Assembly: GCA_003665825.1 (NCBI GenBank)
Contig: QPFY01000003.1
Location: forward strand, 744,001-808,000
Length of the DNA stretch: 64,000 bases
Source: Microbotryum silenes-acaulis
Lineage: Eukaryota > Basidiomycota > Microbotryomycetes > Microbotryales > Microbotryaceae
Direction of reading: 5' to 3'
The translations under genes were made by a program, and so were the position numbers. Below are positions 25,631-38,199 of this stretch, piece by piece; position 1 is the stretch's first letter; each line of letters starts with the position of its first letter. The notes under the pieces are model-generated. The model was given only the letters and a program-made list of their open reading frames with translations, searched no databases and was not told where the DNA came from.

Positions 25631-26881
25631 TCAGTCATCCCTCGCCTTGGACCTCGGTGGCGTCGACGACGACGACGTCGACATTGAAGCCGACCTCGAC
25701 CTCGGCGAACGTGAGCGCGACCGACTCGACGATCGGGGCCGCTTGGTCCCCGTGGCATCCGCCGTCCTGGATCTCCTCGAGGAAGGCGAACGCGACATGG
25801 GCGAACGGGAACGGGAGACGGACCGACTCGGGGAGCGACCTCTCCCCTTGGCAGACGAGCCGGCGGCGGCACCGCGACGAGGTGGTGGGGAGCGGGACCG
25901 CGAGTACGAGCGGGAGCGGGAGCGAGAGCGAGACGGGGAACGCGAAGGGCTGCGGCCGCGTCGACGAGGCGGGGGACTGATCGATCTCGAGTCCTTCCGA
26001 CGACGCACGGACACCTCGGGGCTCCGGCTGTACCTCCTTCGATCCGTGGTCGACCTCCTTGCGGCGGCCGACAGCGGCAGCTCGGACGAAGCGCCCGCCG
26101 GCGGTGCCCCACCCCGCCTCTCGTAGTCCCTCTTGAGTTGGCTCTTCTCGTGCTCGTGCTGCTGTTTGAGTCTCACGAGTTCTTGCTGGTGCTTGACTCG
26201 CTCTTCTTGCCGGGAGCGCTTGTCCTCCTCCTTGCGTTCCCACTCGGCCTTGCGGGCCTCCTTCAACCGCTCCTGCTCGACGCGGTCGAACGCCCTCCCC
26301 TCCACATGGTCCTTGCTGATCCCCAACGCCTTGCGCAACTTTTCATCCGCAACAGCCTTGGCCTGCGCCAATTCGTGTCGTTCGTGGGGCTGGATCAGGC
26401 CCTTTCTCTCCTTCCCTTGCGCTTCCTGGCTCTGCACCAACAGGCGTTGCCTTAGCGCGTCAACCTGTTGCTCGATCTCCTGCTCGCTCAGCACCGGCGC
26501 TTCCTGGTCCTCGAGCCGAACTTGGAGTTCGAGACATTGCACCTCGACCCTGCGACGACGTTCGTGATCGAGGATGCCCGCATCGGGCGCACGCGAGGCG
26601 AGTCCGGTCGAAGCGCCGCCGAACGAAGTCGACGATGAGAAGGCCCCGGAGCCGTCACGCGGGGGCAGAGGGTCGCGGACTCGCAGGTGGGACCAGTTGC
26701 GTTGGATGTGGCCGTTCGTGCCTGTTCCACGTGGGGTCGACAAGCCGACGCCGTTGTCTGTGGTGTGCAAGAGAGGGAGAGGGAGAGTAGGTGGAGGTGT
26801 ACGCGGAGTCAGCAACGGGCCCAGACATGCTCGACGCTACGCCGATGACCAAACGCAGGCCGAAAGGTACGTACAACTCAT
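25631..26881 (-). CDS. CWC21: Pre-mRNA splicing factor Cwc21 with RS domain (SRRM2-like)
   Basis: Spliceosomal protein of the Cwc21/SRRM2 family, which binds Prp8 and Snu114 near the catalytic centre. The first coding exon is only 7 nt (26881-26875, ATGAGTT), followed by a GTACGT donor. The second exon (26757-25631) begins ACAAC, so the split codon gives Tyr. The start then reads MSYNGVGLSTPRGTGTNGHI and QRN, the family signature. A Cwf21 helix follows (VLSEQEIEQQVDALRQRL), then a long charged coiled coil (EERVKHQQELVRLKQQHEHE) and a C-terminal arginine-serine domain of about 150 residues. The RS tail is present in animal SRRM2 but absent from short yeast Cwc21. Total about 375 residues. Confidence 0.92.
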
Positions 26882-27125
26882 GTTGAGGGGTGGTGCTGGT
26901 AGAGTAGAGGGGTTGCGGGTGTGAGGCGGTGTGTGTATGTGGTCGGAACGGGTGCGGATCAAGCATTCATACGGCGAGCAAGGCGGGCACTAACGGGCGC
27001 TAATAAGGGCTGGTGACCGCGCATTCGCAGAGTATTACTAAAAGAGCTCACCCTCTCAACTCTACGCCGATCGATCGCGGGTCACCGTGATTTCTTTTTA
27101 CAACATGGAATGATTTACGATGCGT

Positions 27126-29178
27126 TTATGACTCGACCGGATTCACTTCGAGATCTTGCTGATGCGAGCCCACTGTACACCCCCCATTTCCGCAATTCGG
27201 CTCTGCGCGAGTAGGCAACGGGGTATTGCGTCGCGTCAGCTGTCGATCGCCGGGCGAGACCAAGCTTTGACGGTACTGTTTTTTTCAAACTCACCACAGC
27301 CCGCGCGAAAGCAAACACCTCCTCGTCGCCCGTGAAAATCGAACTCGCGCCGACGACATCGGCCGACAAGCCCTGCTCGTCCATGAGCGCGCGCTGGTGA
27401 TCCGAGATTTCGTCGGTGGCGCGCTTCCCCTTTTGATCCGAAAAGACCGTCGCGATCGGCACTTCGGACAGAATAAACAATTTAGTCTGCATCATATAAC
27501 CGAACAGAAAGAAGGTGCTTCAGCACATCGCATCCTGCATCCGGAACTGCGGAGGAAGGGCAAGACCGAGATGCCCACCTTGGCTTCGTACGCCGCGTCG
27601 ATGAATAAGATAAATCGGCGCGCCTCGTCCTTGGTGTCCAACCCCAACTGGGGTACGTCGGTCAAAAAGATCGTCTGAAACGTCTTGGTGATCTCCAGAT
27701 AGTCGGATGCCGATAAGGCCTGGCCGCACAGGTCGTTAAAGCCAAACTTGGCGACCGATGACGTCGATTCGGGTACGATGATCGGTCGACCCCAGACCGT
27801 CAGCTTGCGGTCCTCGGTCACGGGCTCGTTCGAGGTCAGACTGTCGAACAGCTTGTTGATCTCGAGGCGATGGGCGTCGTCAATGGGCGTAAAGTAGACT
27901 TTGGACAAGGCGCGAGGCACTTTGCGGTAGTCTGTCGTCGACCAGGGTCAGGAGCGCATGAGTCAGCGAGCGAGGATCACGATTACGAGGGCTGGAGGAT
28001 GACGACGACTTACCAATCTCCGAGTCGAGACACTTGACGACAAAGGAAGATTTGATCAATTCGATGCAAGGTATGAACTGCTCGCGTTGAATCCCATTCT
28101 TGTACAGGTCGTCGGGGGTTCGACTGGGCACAGAGGGGAGAGAGCACCGCCAGCGATCAGTTCGACCGCTCCCGCGTGCTAACGCTCTCTTCCCTCGCAT
28201 AGTCTCCTACCGAAACGCACTTGGAGGTCATGACTGTGACCACACCGTACGCATTCAGCGACTCCATCAGCCGCCGCAGGATCATGGCGTCGGCAATATC
28301 TGTGACCTGTCGGAGCCCGATTGAAACGAAAGAAAACGTCAGTTTCTGATTCTCCTAAAAGAGGTCGGCTTTCGAGATAGGCTCGCGCGCACCTGGAACT
28401 CGTCGAAACAAAGCACGGTCGTCTCCTTGGCAATGTCGCGAGCTGCGAGATGGATCCAGTCCTGGGCCTCGCCCTTTTCCTGCTTGATCTTGTGCCTGCG
28501 GCGATGGACGTCGACCATAAAGGCGTGGAAATGAACCCTACGTTTCGAGTGTTCGTACTTGGGCGGCAGGTGCGCGTAAAACAGGTCCATCAGGAACGAC
28601 TTACCGCACCCGACCGAGCCAAAGAGGTACAGGCCCTTCGGCAAGCGGGGTGGGGCGGGCGGCAAAGGGATCGTCGCCGTGTTGGCCTGGTGCAGCTCGT
28701 CCTCCATCGTCGCAAAGAACCTTGAGCGCGAGATGCGCGTCAACAGCGACGCCTTGCGTGGTGGAGGCAGAGGTGGGATCGTCGGTGGCCTGTACGCCTC
28801 GAGTCGGTTGTACATGTCCTGCAGGAGCGCGACGATCGAGCGTTGGTGCGGGTCATCCTGGATCAAGCCCGTCGAGACTTCGTGATCGTAGGCCGCGGTC
28901 GGGCCCTGGACGTGCGCCGGTTTGGTGGGAGGGAATGCCGAGAGGTGTCGTCGAATAGAGGCCGAAGCGCTCGGATTCTTGGCAAACCCTACAACGCGGG
29001 TCGGGGTCGAACAAGCGAGCTGGGGGATCGCTGCCCGGTGGTGAAAGGTGCGGTGCTGGACCGCCAGGCTGCTCCGGCACGTCCCGAGCGTCGGCTGCTG
29101 TCCAAGCACCCAATGTGGGCACGAGCAAGGCCGACTTCCAACGCGTAGGACAGGTATCCGAAGAGCCGTCGACGCCAT
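27126..29178 (-). CDS. AFG1: Mitochondrial AAA ATPase AFG1/LACE1
   Basis: AFG1-family P-loop ATPase of the mitochondrial inner membrane, implicated in turnover of mitochondrially encoded respiratory subunits. Exons on the minus strand: 29178-28393, 28307-28221, 28123-28014, 27931-27579, 27486-27295 and 27240-27126. The N-terminus is Arg/Ser-rich like a presequence. Walker A is LYLFGSVGCGKSFLMDLFY and Walker B is TTVLCFDEFQVTDIADAMIL, interrupted by an intron. Later family segments are TPDDLYKNGIQREQFIPCIE, SSFVVKCLD, KFGFNDLCGQALSASDYLEI, FILFIDAAYEAKTKLFILSE and DEEVFAFARAV. The last exon gives LTRRNTPLPTR and a short tail. Confidence 0.93.
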
Positions 29179-29964
29179 GATCCGCGCTGCACTCTGAGCG
29201 AGGAGCGAACCCCGTGGACTGTAACCAAGACGGTCGCGGAGAAGGAATGGAGCAGAAACCGAAAGGCTGCTTCTCCAGCTTCTCCGGGCCCAATGGGGAC
29301 CCGAATCGGATCCGCGCGCCGGGGAGAGGTCGGCGCTCGGGTCCTACGTGTCCTGAATGGGTAGCATCGAGCAAAGTTGATGTGTCATGCTGCAAAGTAC
29401 CGATGGGGGGATATTGTCTTTGGAAGATCTTGATAATGGAGCATCACTATGGACATTTCTAGTCGTCGACTGGTCCGGCAGAGTTTTCAATGGGATCGAA
29501 CCAGATCGACTTTTCTATTCGGTACTAATCTATCTTTTGGCTGCACGCGCTCCAAAGTCGGGGGCCACCGAGTCGCCAAAGGAGCAGCGCTGCATGTTCG
29601 ATTTCTTCAGATAATTATTTGAGGCAACCAACGCTGTGAAGTGCAAGAAGCACTTGCAGAGCGATTCTCAGTTATTGGGCCAATTCAATTTCTATTCCTA
29701 GACCCGCCGCCCCAGGCTTGCCCCAGGCGAGGACAGCCGCACCCCGCTTGCTGAAAGCCTGCTGGAGCCAGCTGGCGGCGCTACGCTCTGCTACGCTTTG
29801 CTCCTGCCTGCACTCGCGGCTCTTACGGATTGTTTGCGACTCCCTTCCATCGTCGAGCCCGCGTGATTGATTGCCTGACCGCGACTTGGAACTCGACACC
29901 CGTTGCTACACATCTGTAGCTCTTCGTTCGCATCGGGCCTCCCTGCTTCGAACGTGTGTTGTGT

Positions 29965-29998
<34 letters not shown>

Positions 29999-30617
29999 TG
30001 TGTGTGTGAGTGTGCTGTTTGTGTGTGCTCGCTTACCTGCGCACGCCCATCTCTCGCCTACGACGACCGATACCACGCCTTGGATCTGGATTTGATGGAG
30101 TGGGTCGAGTGCGCTTGGCGGTCGGAGAGGAAGGGATGATGGACGTGATCGAGTGCCGCATCGGATGTACGGAACGCGACGATGGGTTGCGCTGGCGACG
30201 GCGGGCGCGGCGACGCCCGGGCCAGGGCCACGCCACTCGTGCCAGTGCCAGGGGGCCAAGGGCTGCACTGCTCAAGCGCTCCGGGCGGTCGCACAGGCGC
30301 GGATGTCATCTGCGTGCGTGGAAGCCAGCCAAACCCCAAAGCAGCACCCCAGCAGCATCCACGCCGGTCGGTGTAGCCGCAATCTCGGCGCACTCCACCT
30401 CCGTCTACAACTCCTACACCTCAACAGTGTTTTTCCTTTAGTGCAGATTCAATGTTCTGACCTTGTTCTCCCCTTTGATCCCCCAGTCGTGCTGTTTGAA
30501 CGACTATCGACGAGTTCACACTCTCCGCCCGTCTTCCCTACTCCACGCGTCTCACCACCTCCCGCACCCCACGGCCACGCCCTCCCCACCTAATCTACCC
30601 CCAGCCCTTCCGACACA
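29179..30617. other. Divergent intergenic region, 1.44 kb
   Basis: Lies between AFG1 (-) and the PP1 gene (+) and should contain both promoters. It includes the TG microsatellite at 29953-30032. Open frames in this area, such as those encoding repeated Cys-Val, are products of the repeat. No gene is seen. Confidence 0.45.
29953..30032. repeat. (TG)n microsatellite
   Basis: Interrupted TG dinucleotide tract of about 80 bp, with a longest uninterrupted run of about 24 bp (29975-29998). It can adopt Z-DNA and is likely length-variable. Confidence 0.95.
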
Positions 30618-32418
30618 ATGGCAGAAGGCCAAGACATTGATTTGGATTCCGTCATTGATCGGCTACTCGAAGGTGAGCGTCGTGCCGGTCCATCGCGTCG
30701 CGGCGACCTGTGCTGTCCGCCTCGTGCATGGGGTTCGGCGATGCCCACTCGCGTCCACGAGTCGTCTTTGGCCGCCGCCGCCCTTTGTGCCGACTTCGTA
30801 CGCTACGCCATCCTGGCCCGCCGAGTCGGGGACAAAGGGATGGTCCTCATCATGCCAAGCCGCCGACTCCCGACCACGTTCCGGCGCACGCGTGGCCGAG
30901 ACGGAGTGCGCTCGATGAGTGCAGCGGCTCCCTCCTACCGCCGTTGCGAGAACGGGAAGGAGCATATTCCGAATTGAACCCACGCTTACTTATCCAGTTA
31001 TGCTGTCGAACCGGGCTGACGCGCGCGCTTCTCTTCCCGCTCGTCCACAGTCCGAGGCAACCGACCAGGGAAGCAGGTCCAACTGCAAGAGTACGAGATC
31101 AAGTTCTTGTGCACAAAGGCGCGCGAGATCTTCATCAATCAACCGATACTGCTCGAGCTCGAGGCACCCATCAAGATCTGTGGTCAGTAAACTGGTCGCG
31201 TAGTGATCGTTTGCAGTAGTACTCACGTCCCGTTCAACGGTCCGTCTCTCATAGGTGACATCCACGGGCAATACTATGACCTGTTGCGACTGTTTGAATA
31301 CGGTGGCTTCCCTCCGGAAGCAAATTACCTCTTCTTGGGTGATTACGTCGATCGGGGCAAGCAGTCGCTCGAGACCATCTGCCTTTTGCTCGCCTACAAG
31401 ATCAAGTACCCGGAGAACTTTTTCATCCTCCGTGGCAACCATGAGTGCGCCAGCATCAACCGAATCTATGGCTTTTACGACGAATGTGCGTCCGTCGTGG
31501 GCCGTGTATATGTCTGTGTGGCGAGAACTCGGGTTGCTGACTGCCTTCCTTTGCTGCCTCCTTCCCTGACAGGCAAACGGCGGTACAACATCAAGCTGTG
31601 GAAGACGTTTACGGACTGCTTTAACTGCTTGCCGATCGCCGCCATTATCGACGAAAAGATCTTTACCATGCACGGTGGCCTGAGTCCGGACTTGCAGTCG
31701 ATGGAGCAGATCCGACGCGTGATGAGGCCGACCGACGTCCCCGACACGGGACTGCTGTGCGACCTGCTGTGGTCGGACCCGGACAAAGACATCACCGGGT
31801 GGAGCGAGAACGATCGCGGTGTATCCTTCACATTCGGGCCCGACGTCGTCTCACGCTTCCTGCAAAAGCACGACATGGACCTCATCTGCCGCGCCCACCA
31901 AGTTGTCGAGGATGGGTACGAGTTCTTTGCAAAGAGGCAGCTCGTGACCTTGTTCTCTGCACCGTGAGTCGCGATCGAGGAACGCGTTGCCACGGCCACA
32001 GCCACGGCCACTTCCGCTGACCATGTTCCTGTCTGCCCCCCTCGCCGATCGAGTCGAGTCGTCTCCAGAAATTGTTCGTACCATATCGGATCGCGCTTCT
32101 TGTTTTCAAACTGCGACGATCGACGCTAACCTCGCAAGTTCACTTATGCCACAGACTGCGGAGAGTTCGACAACGCTGGTGCGATGATGTCGGTCGACGA
32201 GACATTGCTGTGCTCCTTCCAAGTACGTCCCCTCTGACGACACGGGCGCCGATCGGTGTGATATACCCCCGTGGTGGTCACTGACCTGCTTGCTTCTCCT
32301 TTTGTAGATCCTGAAACCGGCAGAAAAGAAAAAGACCTTCTCTTATGGCGGCAGCGGGCAAGGACGACCGGTCACGCCTCCTCGCAAATCAAAGGGAGGC
32401 AAGGGCAAACAGACCTAA
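30618..32418 (+). CDS. GLC7: Serine/threonine protein phosphatase PP1 catalytic subunit
   Basis: PP1 catalytic subunit, a metal-dependent phosphatase for glycogen metabolism, mitosis and transcription, steered by regulatory subunits. Exons: 30618-30672, 31051-31182, 31255-31485, 31573-31963, a 5-nt microexon 32069-32073 (AAATT), 32155-32222 and 32308-32418. Signatures are [74 protein letters not shown] and [20 protein letters not shown]. The microexon is needed to build the invariant [16 protein letters not shown]: exon 4 ends in CC, the microexon supplies A-AAT-T, and the next exon supplies AC-TGC. Its downstream donor is GTTCGT, also used in the transporter gene. The C-terminal tail is basic, with TPPRK carrying the conserved CDK-site Thr. 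Intron 1 is unusually long (378 nt). Confidence 0.97.
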
Positions 32419-33325
32419 GAAGACGAAGACCGTGCAAGCGGATTTTGGGGTCGGCGTCGCTTGCCTCTCGAGCGATCGATTTGCCTCCTCTACAACACCA
32501 AAAGACGCGACATGATTTTCTTCCTCCTATTCCGCACCTTTTTCTGCCACGGCGTTCCGCCTTCTCCCTCTCGAATTTGACTGTACTACGCTCTATTCAC
32601 CCCTGCTCCCAATGCTCGATCGCGTTTCGCCTTTATCTCCTCGGCTCGGTCACGCGACGATCGGGAAGGTTGGTTCGTGTTCTCTCTTGTCCGCATGTGT
32701 GAGTTGCTTACCTGTACTCCTTGTGTAGGGTTCCAGCTTACATTCAACGCTGCTCCCCTACTTGTCAACTTGCGCAGCTCGGCCTGTCCAAAGCGTCTTC
32801 CCCCCCACCTTCCCCCCCCCCCTCCCACTCCTCACCCGATCCGCTCCTCGAGATGAGACGATATTCTTACTAGCCACTCCGCCGCCTTCTACTACTCTAC
32901 AATGACGATGACGACGATGCCAACGACCCCTTTCCTCCCTAAACCCTCCACGACCTCCGTTTTGTCTTTGAAACTACTGCATGGCTGGATCATTTTACTA
33001 CTTGTGCAGGTGCTCGCCTCACGCGCCTTTCGCCCTAACCCCCCTTTTCCCCCTCTTTTTGGCTCTTTGTTTCTCCACTAGTCTCCCCCACTTTTTTCTT
33101 TTTTGGCGTAAAGGTAGCAACTGCTGAAATGTGTGCATTCTTGATCAAGAGACCCATCTTGAGCGTGTGCGTTCTGTGTGGGTGGTGTGGGAAACACTTT
33201 GGAAACAGTGGGAAACAAGGCTCCGACGCGCCAGGACTGGCGAAGATGCGATCGCTTGCGAGTTTCGTTCGGCCTTTCCACGCTGCTGAGATCGTGACAC
33301 GTGACCCCAACTTCAGGCTGCTCGG
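32419..33325. other. Intergenic, 0.9 kb, pyrimidine-rich
   Basis: PP1 3' region and AsnRS promoter. It holds C-rich runs at about 32795-32826 and long CT-rich stretches at 33030-33100. No gene is recognised. Confidence 0.45.
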
Positions 33326-35185
33326 ATGCTGCTGCCACGACCCTGGTCGTTTGCACCCATCAGACGAGGGCTCGTATCCTCGAGAGCTCAGCACACCGGC
33401 TCTGCAGCTCTGGCGCCGACAATCGCTCAAGCGCTCGCACTCGCACTCGCTGCTCCCTCCTCGGCGTCCCCCGGCTCAACCCTGACTCCAAAGAGCCATC
33501 AAGATGGTGAAACCACGACTTCATCGTCGGTAGCAGCAGCTGAAGCCAAGACAACGACTATCTCGGGGTGGATCCGCTCGTGCCGGAGACAGAAGAACGT
33601 CACGTTTGCGGTACTCAACGACGGCAGCGATGTCAAGGGCATCCAGGCCGTCATGGCCGCGGGGATTGATCACGCGTGAGTATGGCTACTCTTGGCCGCT
33701 TTGGAAAGTCGATGATATGCGTTTGAGTGGACCACAGCGCTCAAACATGACCTCCATTCATCGCAGACTCGCCGTCGGGTGTTCGGCCGCTTTGACGGGT
33801 CGGTTCGTCCCGAGTCGCGGACGGGGGCAGGAGATGGAATTTCAAGTCGACCAAATACAACTGCTCGGCTCGAGTGATGCCGAGGCAAGCAAGAAGCCCA
33901 CCTTTGCTGGTATCCACCCCCCTCCGTACGAAATTATCTGACACTCGATATGGTGTGCTACAGACCTACCCTATCCCCAACACGAAACAAGGCGTGCCGC
34001 TACCCATCCTGCGCAGGAATGCTCATCTTCGCCCGAGGACACCTTCGATCGCGGCCATGTTGAGGGTCCGGAGCGAGCTCGCTTTTGCTGCAGCCCAGCA
34101 CTTTAGAGTCAGTCTCTCCACATTCCCAAGCTCAGGGGTTCACACGCCTGATGGGAAAGCTGTGTAAATGTAAACCGTTTCGTCAGAGTCAAGATTTTGT
34201 CCGGGTCGAACCCCCCTTGATCACCTCGAGTGATTGTGAAGGTGCAGGCGAGGTCTTTCGAGTAGAGTCGGGATCACCACCAGGATCAACATCAACATCA
34301 ACACCTTCTTCCTCTTTTGCTACTGCCACAATACCGACCAGCCCTCTCCCTCCGCCACGACCGTCGCGCTATTTGACGGTTTCGTCCCAACTCCACCTCG
34401 AAGCGCTCGCTTCGTCCCTGGCGCGGGTCTGGACCTTGTCCCCGACCTTCCGCGCCGAGGAGTCCGACACCTCCCGCCACCTCCAAGAGTTTTACATGCT
34501 CGAAGCCGAACTTGGGTTCCTCCCCGCCCGAACGCCAGACGCGAACCAGGTCGTCATGAACGTCGTCGAGGACCTCGTGCGACATCTCGTCACGACCGCG
34601 ATCGCGATGAAGGAACTCGAGGCGTTTGTTACGCTGCGTCCAACGCTCTTGGACGAGTTGAATCAGTTAGTTCCTACGCACAAACGATATGCGCGCATGA
34701 CGTACACCGAAGCGATTCAAGTCCTGCAGCACCAAGAGGCTTCCTTCCCCGGCACGTTTACTTTTGAGCCCGTGTGGGGTAAAGGTTTGCAGACCGAACA
34801 CGAGCGATGGTTGGCCGAGACGTGCGTCCGAGGACCCTTGTTCGTCACCGACTACCCCAAAAGGATCAAACCTTTCTACATGCTGTCCAACGACGAACCG
34901 TCGAGGGAGACGGTCGCTTGTTTTGATCTGCTCGTGCCGAGGTTGGGGGAACTCGTCGGCGGGTCGTTGAGGGAGCATCGCGCTGAGCGCATGGAACAAG
35001 CCCTGGATCAACATGGTCTCAACAAGGAGCGGTACGGCTGGTATCTTGATCTAAGGCGATTCGGCACGACGCAACATGGGGGGTTTGGGCTGGGCTGGGA
35101 GCGCTTGATCGCGATCGTGACGGGGCAGGAGAACGTGAGGGAATGCATCGCGTTTCCTCGCGCAGCCGAAGGGAGTCGATTCTAG
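33326..35185 (+). CDS. Asparaginyl-tRNA synthetase, probably mitochondrial
   Basis: Class IIb aminoacyl-tRNA synthetase that charges tRNA-Asn, similar in size and motifs to yeast Slm5. Exons: 33326-33675, 33767-33884, 33964-34107 and 34187-35185. The intron after 33884 begins GCAAGC, a GC-AG intron; no GT donor keeps the frame. The N-terminus is a basic, Ala-rich presequence-like stretch. The anticodon-binding OB fold has TTTISGWIRSCRRQKNVTFA. Class II motif 2 is seen as RHLQEFYMLEAELGF, and motif 3 as GGFGLGWERLIAIVTGQENV followed by RECIAFPR. A Ser/Thr/Pro-rich insert of about 40 residues (SGSPPGSTST onward) sits between SSDCEGAGEVFRV and RYLTVSSQLHLEALA. The stop is at 35183-35185. Confidence 0.92.
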
Positions 35186-35525
35186 ACGCGTGATACACTT
35201 CCTGTTGTAATCGTCAGCAACCATGCTCTTGATTGCCGCCTGCCGAGGAGAAAAAGGAGGGTACGAAACGAGAGGGGTTCGGGGTTTGGACGATTGCAGC
35301 ACAGGTTTCAACGAAGAGAGGAGGGCTCGGAAAGCTAGACCGGCGCCCGCGCTAAAGCTACCTTCTCCTTCCAAGGATCGAAGAGAGCTTCCCGAAAACC
35401 CTTCGGCAGAATACTTTGACTTGCTCCCTTGCAAAGGATGCTCGAATGCGAACAGAAGAGAAGAGAACACGAGCCGAGTGCAACGATCAATGATTCCGCG
35501 GACGAAGCTGGGTTTGTCGGTTTCA
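35186..35525. other. Convergent 3' region
   Basis: 340 bp between the AsnRS stop and the UBC4 stop, which face each other. It presumably carries both 3' UTRs. No gene is seen. Confidence 0.5.
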
Positions 35526-36573
<1,048 letters not shown>

Positions 36574-38199
36574 GATTCAGGAGCACGGAGGGGGAACGGG
36601 GAGGGTTATCAGAGCACGGGATGGAGAGCGCGAACGGAGCTGGAAGAAGAGGGTCTGTAGGATCTGGGGGCGAGGGAGGGGTGTGTGTAAGGGTCAGTAG
36701 GTGCCACACAGCAAATGGGCAGCGACGAGGGGCTACGAGGGGCCGGGCAGCAGTGTTGAGAGGGCCGAGTGCACGCCACCACCAGCGAACCCCGACCGAC
36801 TGCCGGGGCCACGACGCACGAGCGAGCCGGCCAACGCCCAGCGGCGCTCTGCAGGTGCTGGTGGTACGACCTCCACGGGACACGGCCCAGGCTCGACACG
36901 TCGTGGACGTACTTGAGCGGCACAGCGGCCGAGCACCCGTGGTAGGAACGTCGGGCGGGTTGGTGCACGGAGAAGGTGACTTACGCGTTGATGTGGATGA
37001 GGTGCGATGAGGTAAGGCACCAGCGGCCGCCCGTGTCTCGTTCACTCGGAAAACTTTCAATCTGACCTTGCCACGGAGTGGGCCGCCCCCCTGGCGGTGG
37101 CGCGCCTGCGCTTATAGTGGAGCAAGGCGAGAGCAACTTATGCCTGTTCCGGTTCGCTTCTGCACCTTAATCGTTTCGCTTCAACGGCAATCGTGCTCGC
37201 TTGTAGGTGAACTCGAAATATCGGTTCGCAAACGGCGCCGTTCTTTTCGCGCGATGTTTTTGTGAAATATGTGTGGAAGACGACGCGGACCCGACCTGAC
37301 GCGATCGGCGCGGCCATCCCTTTCAATCAACAGACAGACAAAAAAAAGTGCGCCTTGAATCGGGTCTACTCGACCTTCCGGAAGGTGATTTTATGTGAAA
37401 GCGCTTTCATTTGAGATCGTCGATGAAGATGATGTACACTTGGCATCGCGTCTCGTGCCGCCAGCTCTCCACAAGAAACCCTTTAGCGTGTACTAATAAG
37501 TTGGCGCGCCCATGCCCCCGTTCTCTTGGCCCCGACGTGCTCTTGAACGTGCTGAATGCCATGGCCAATGTAGGGCTTGTTACCAGGACTTCATGTCACA
37601 TGAGCTTAACCTGTCATGTGAGTGCGTCCCGAACTGTTATCTCGATTAGAGTTATGAAACATTCACCGCAAACTGTGGTGGCAAATCCACCAAAATGACG
37701 TGTGTTATTGAGGTGGACATCTCAAAGCGCGCGCAAAGGCCCCTATCTTTTTAAGCGAGCGTTTCTACAGAGCGCCCTTTTCCTCAGTTTGGGGTTTTTT
37801 CTCGCCTCCCGTATAAGGTGCAGATCTTTATCTCGGAAAGGCCTGATCTTGCGAACTTGCCAACCGCGCATCCTAGGATCTCGTCCAGGAAGATCAACCA
37901 TCTTCCTCCTCTCAAAACGACCAAATAAACCGGACGCTCTGCAAGGTGAAGTCGTTCCCCTGCGTGACTACGACTCACTGCATCTGATCGAGCCAGCGGA
38001 GGGGCCGATGAACTGACCGAACTGATGCGAATCGTACCGAAGCATCCCCACAGCTTGTGCGGACTGCAGACTTCTCGTGGCCGAACCGGCAGAATTCGAC
38101 TTGAGCCGAGTCAACGAACGGCAATTATCAGAGGTCATGTGAGCCCGTGAATGACTGTATGTTTCACACCAAATCCGAAAGAATCTAAAATGCGGATCA
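36574..38199. other. Intergenic, 1.6 kb, no gene seen
   Basis: UBC4 upstream region and the 3' side of the Mgr3-like gene. A small perfect palindrome GAAAGCGCTTTC lies near 37398. Short open frames here have no family signature. Confidence 0.45.

Noticed and set aside
25635..26243. Arg-rich frames overlapping CWC21
   Set aside because: Out-of-frame readings of the RS-domain coding sequence.
29903..30139. Cys-Val repeat protein
   Set aside because: Produced by translating the TG microsatellite; no family or codon pattern supports it.
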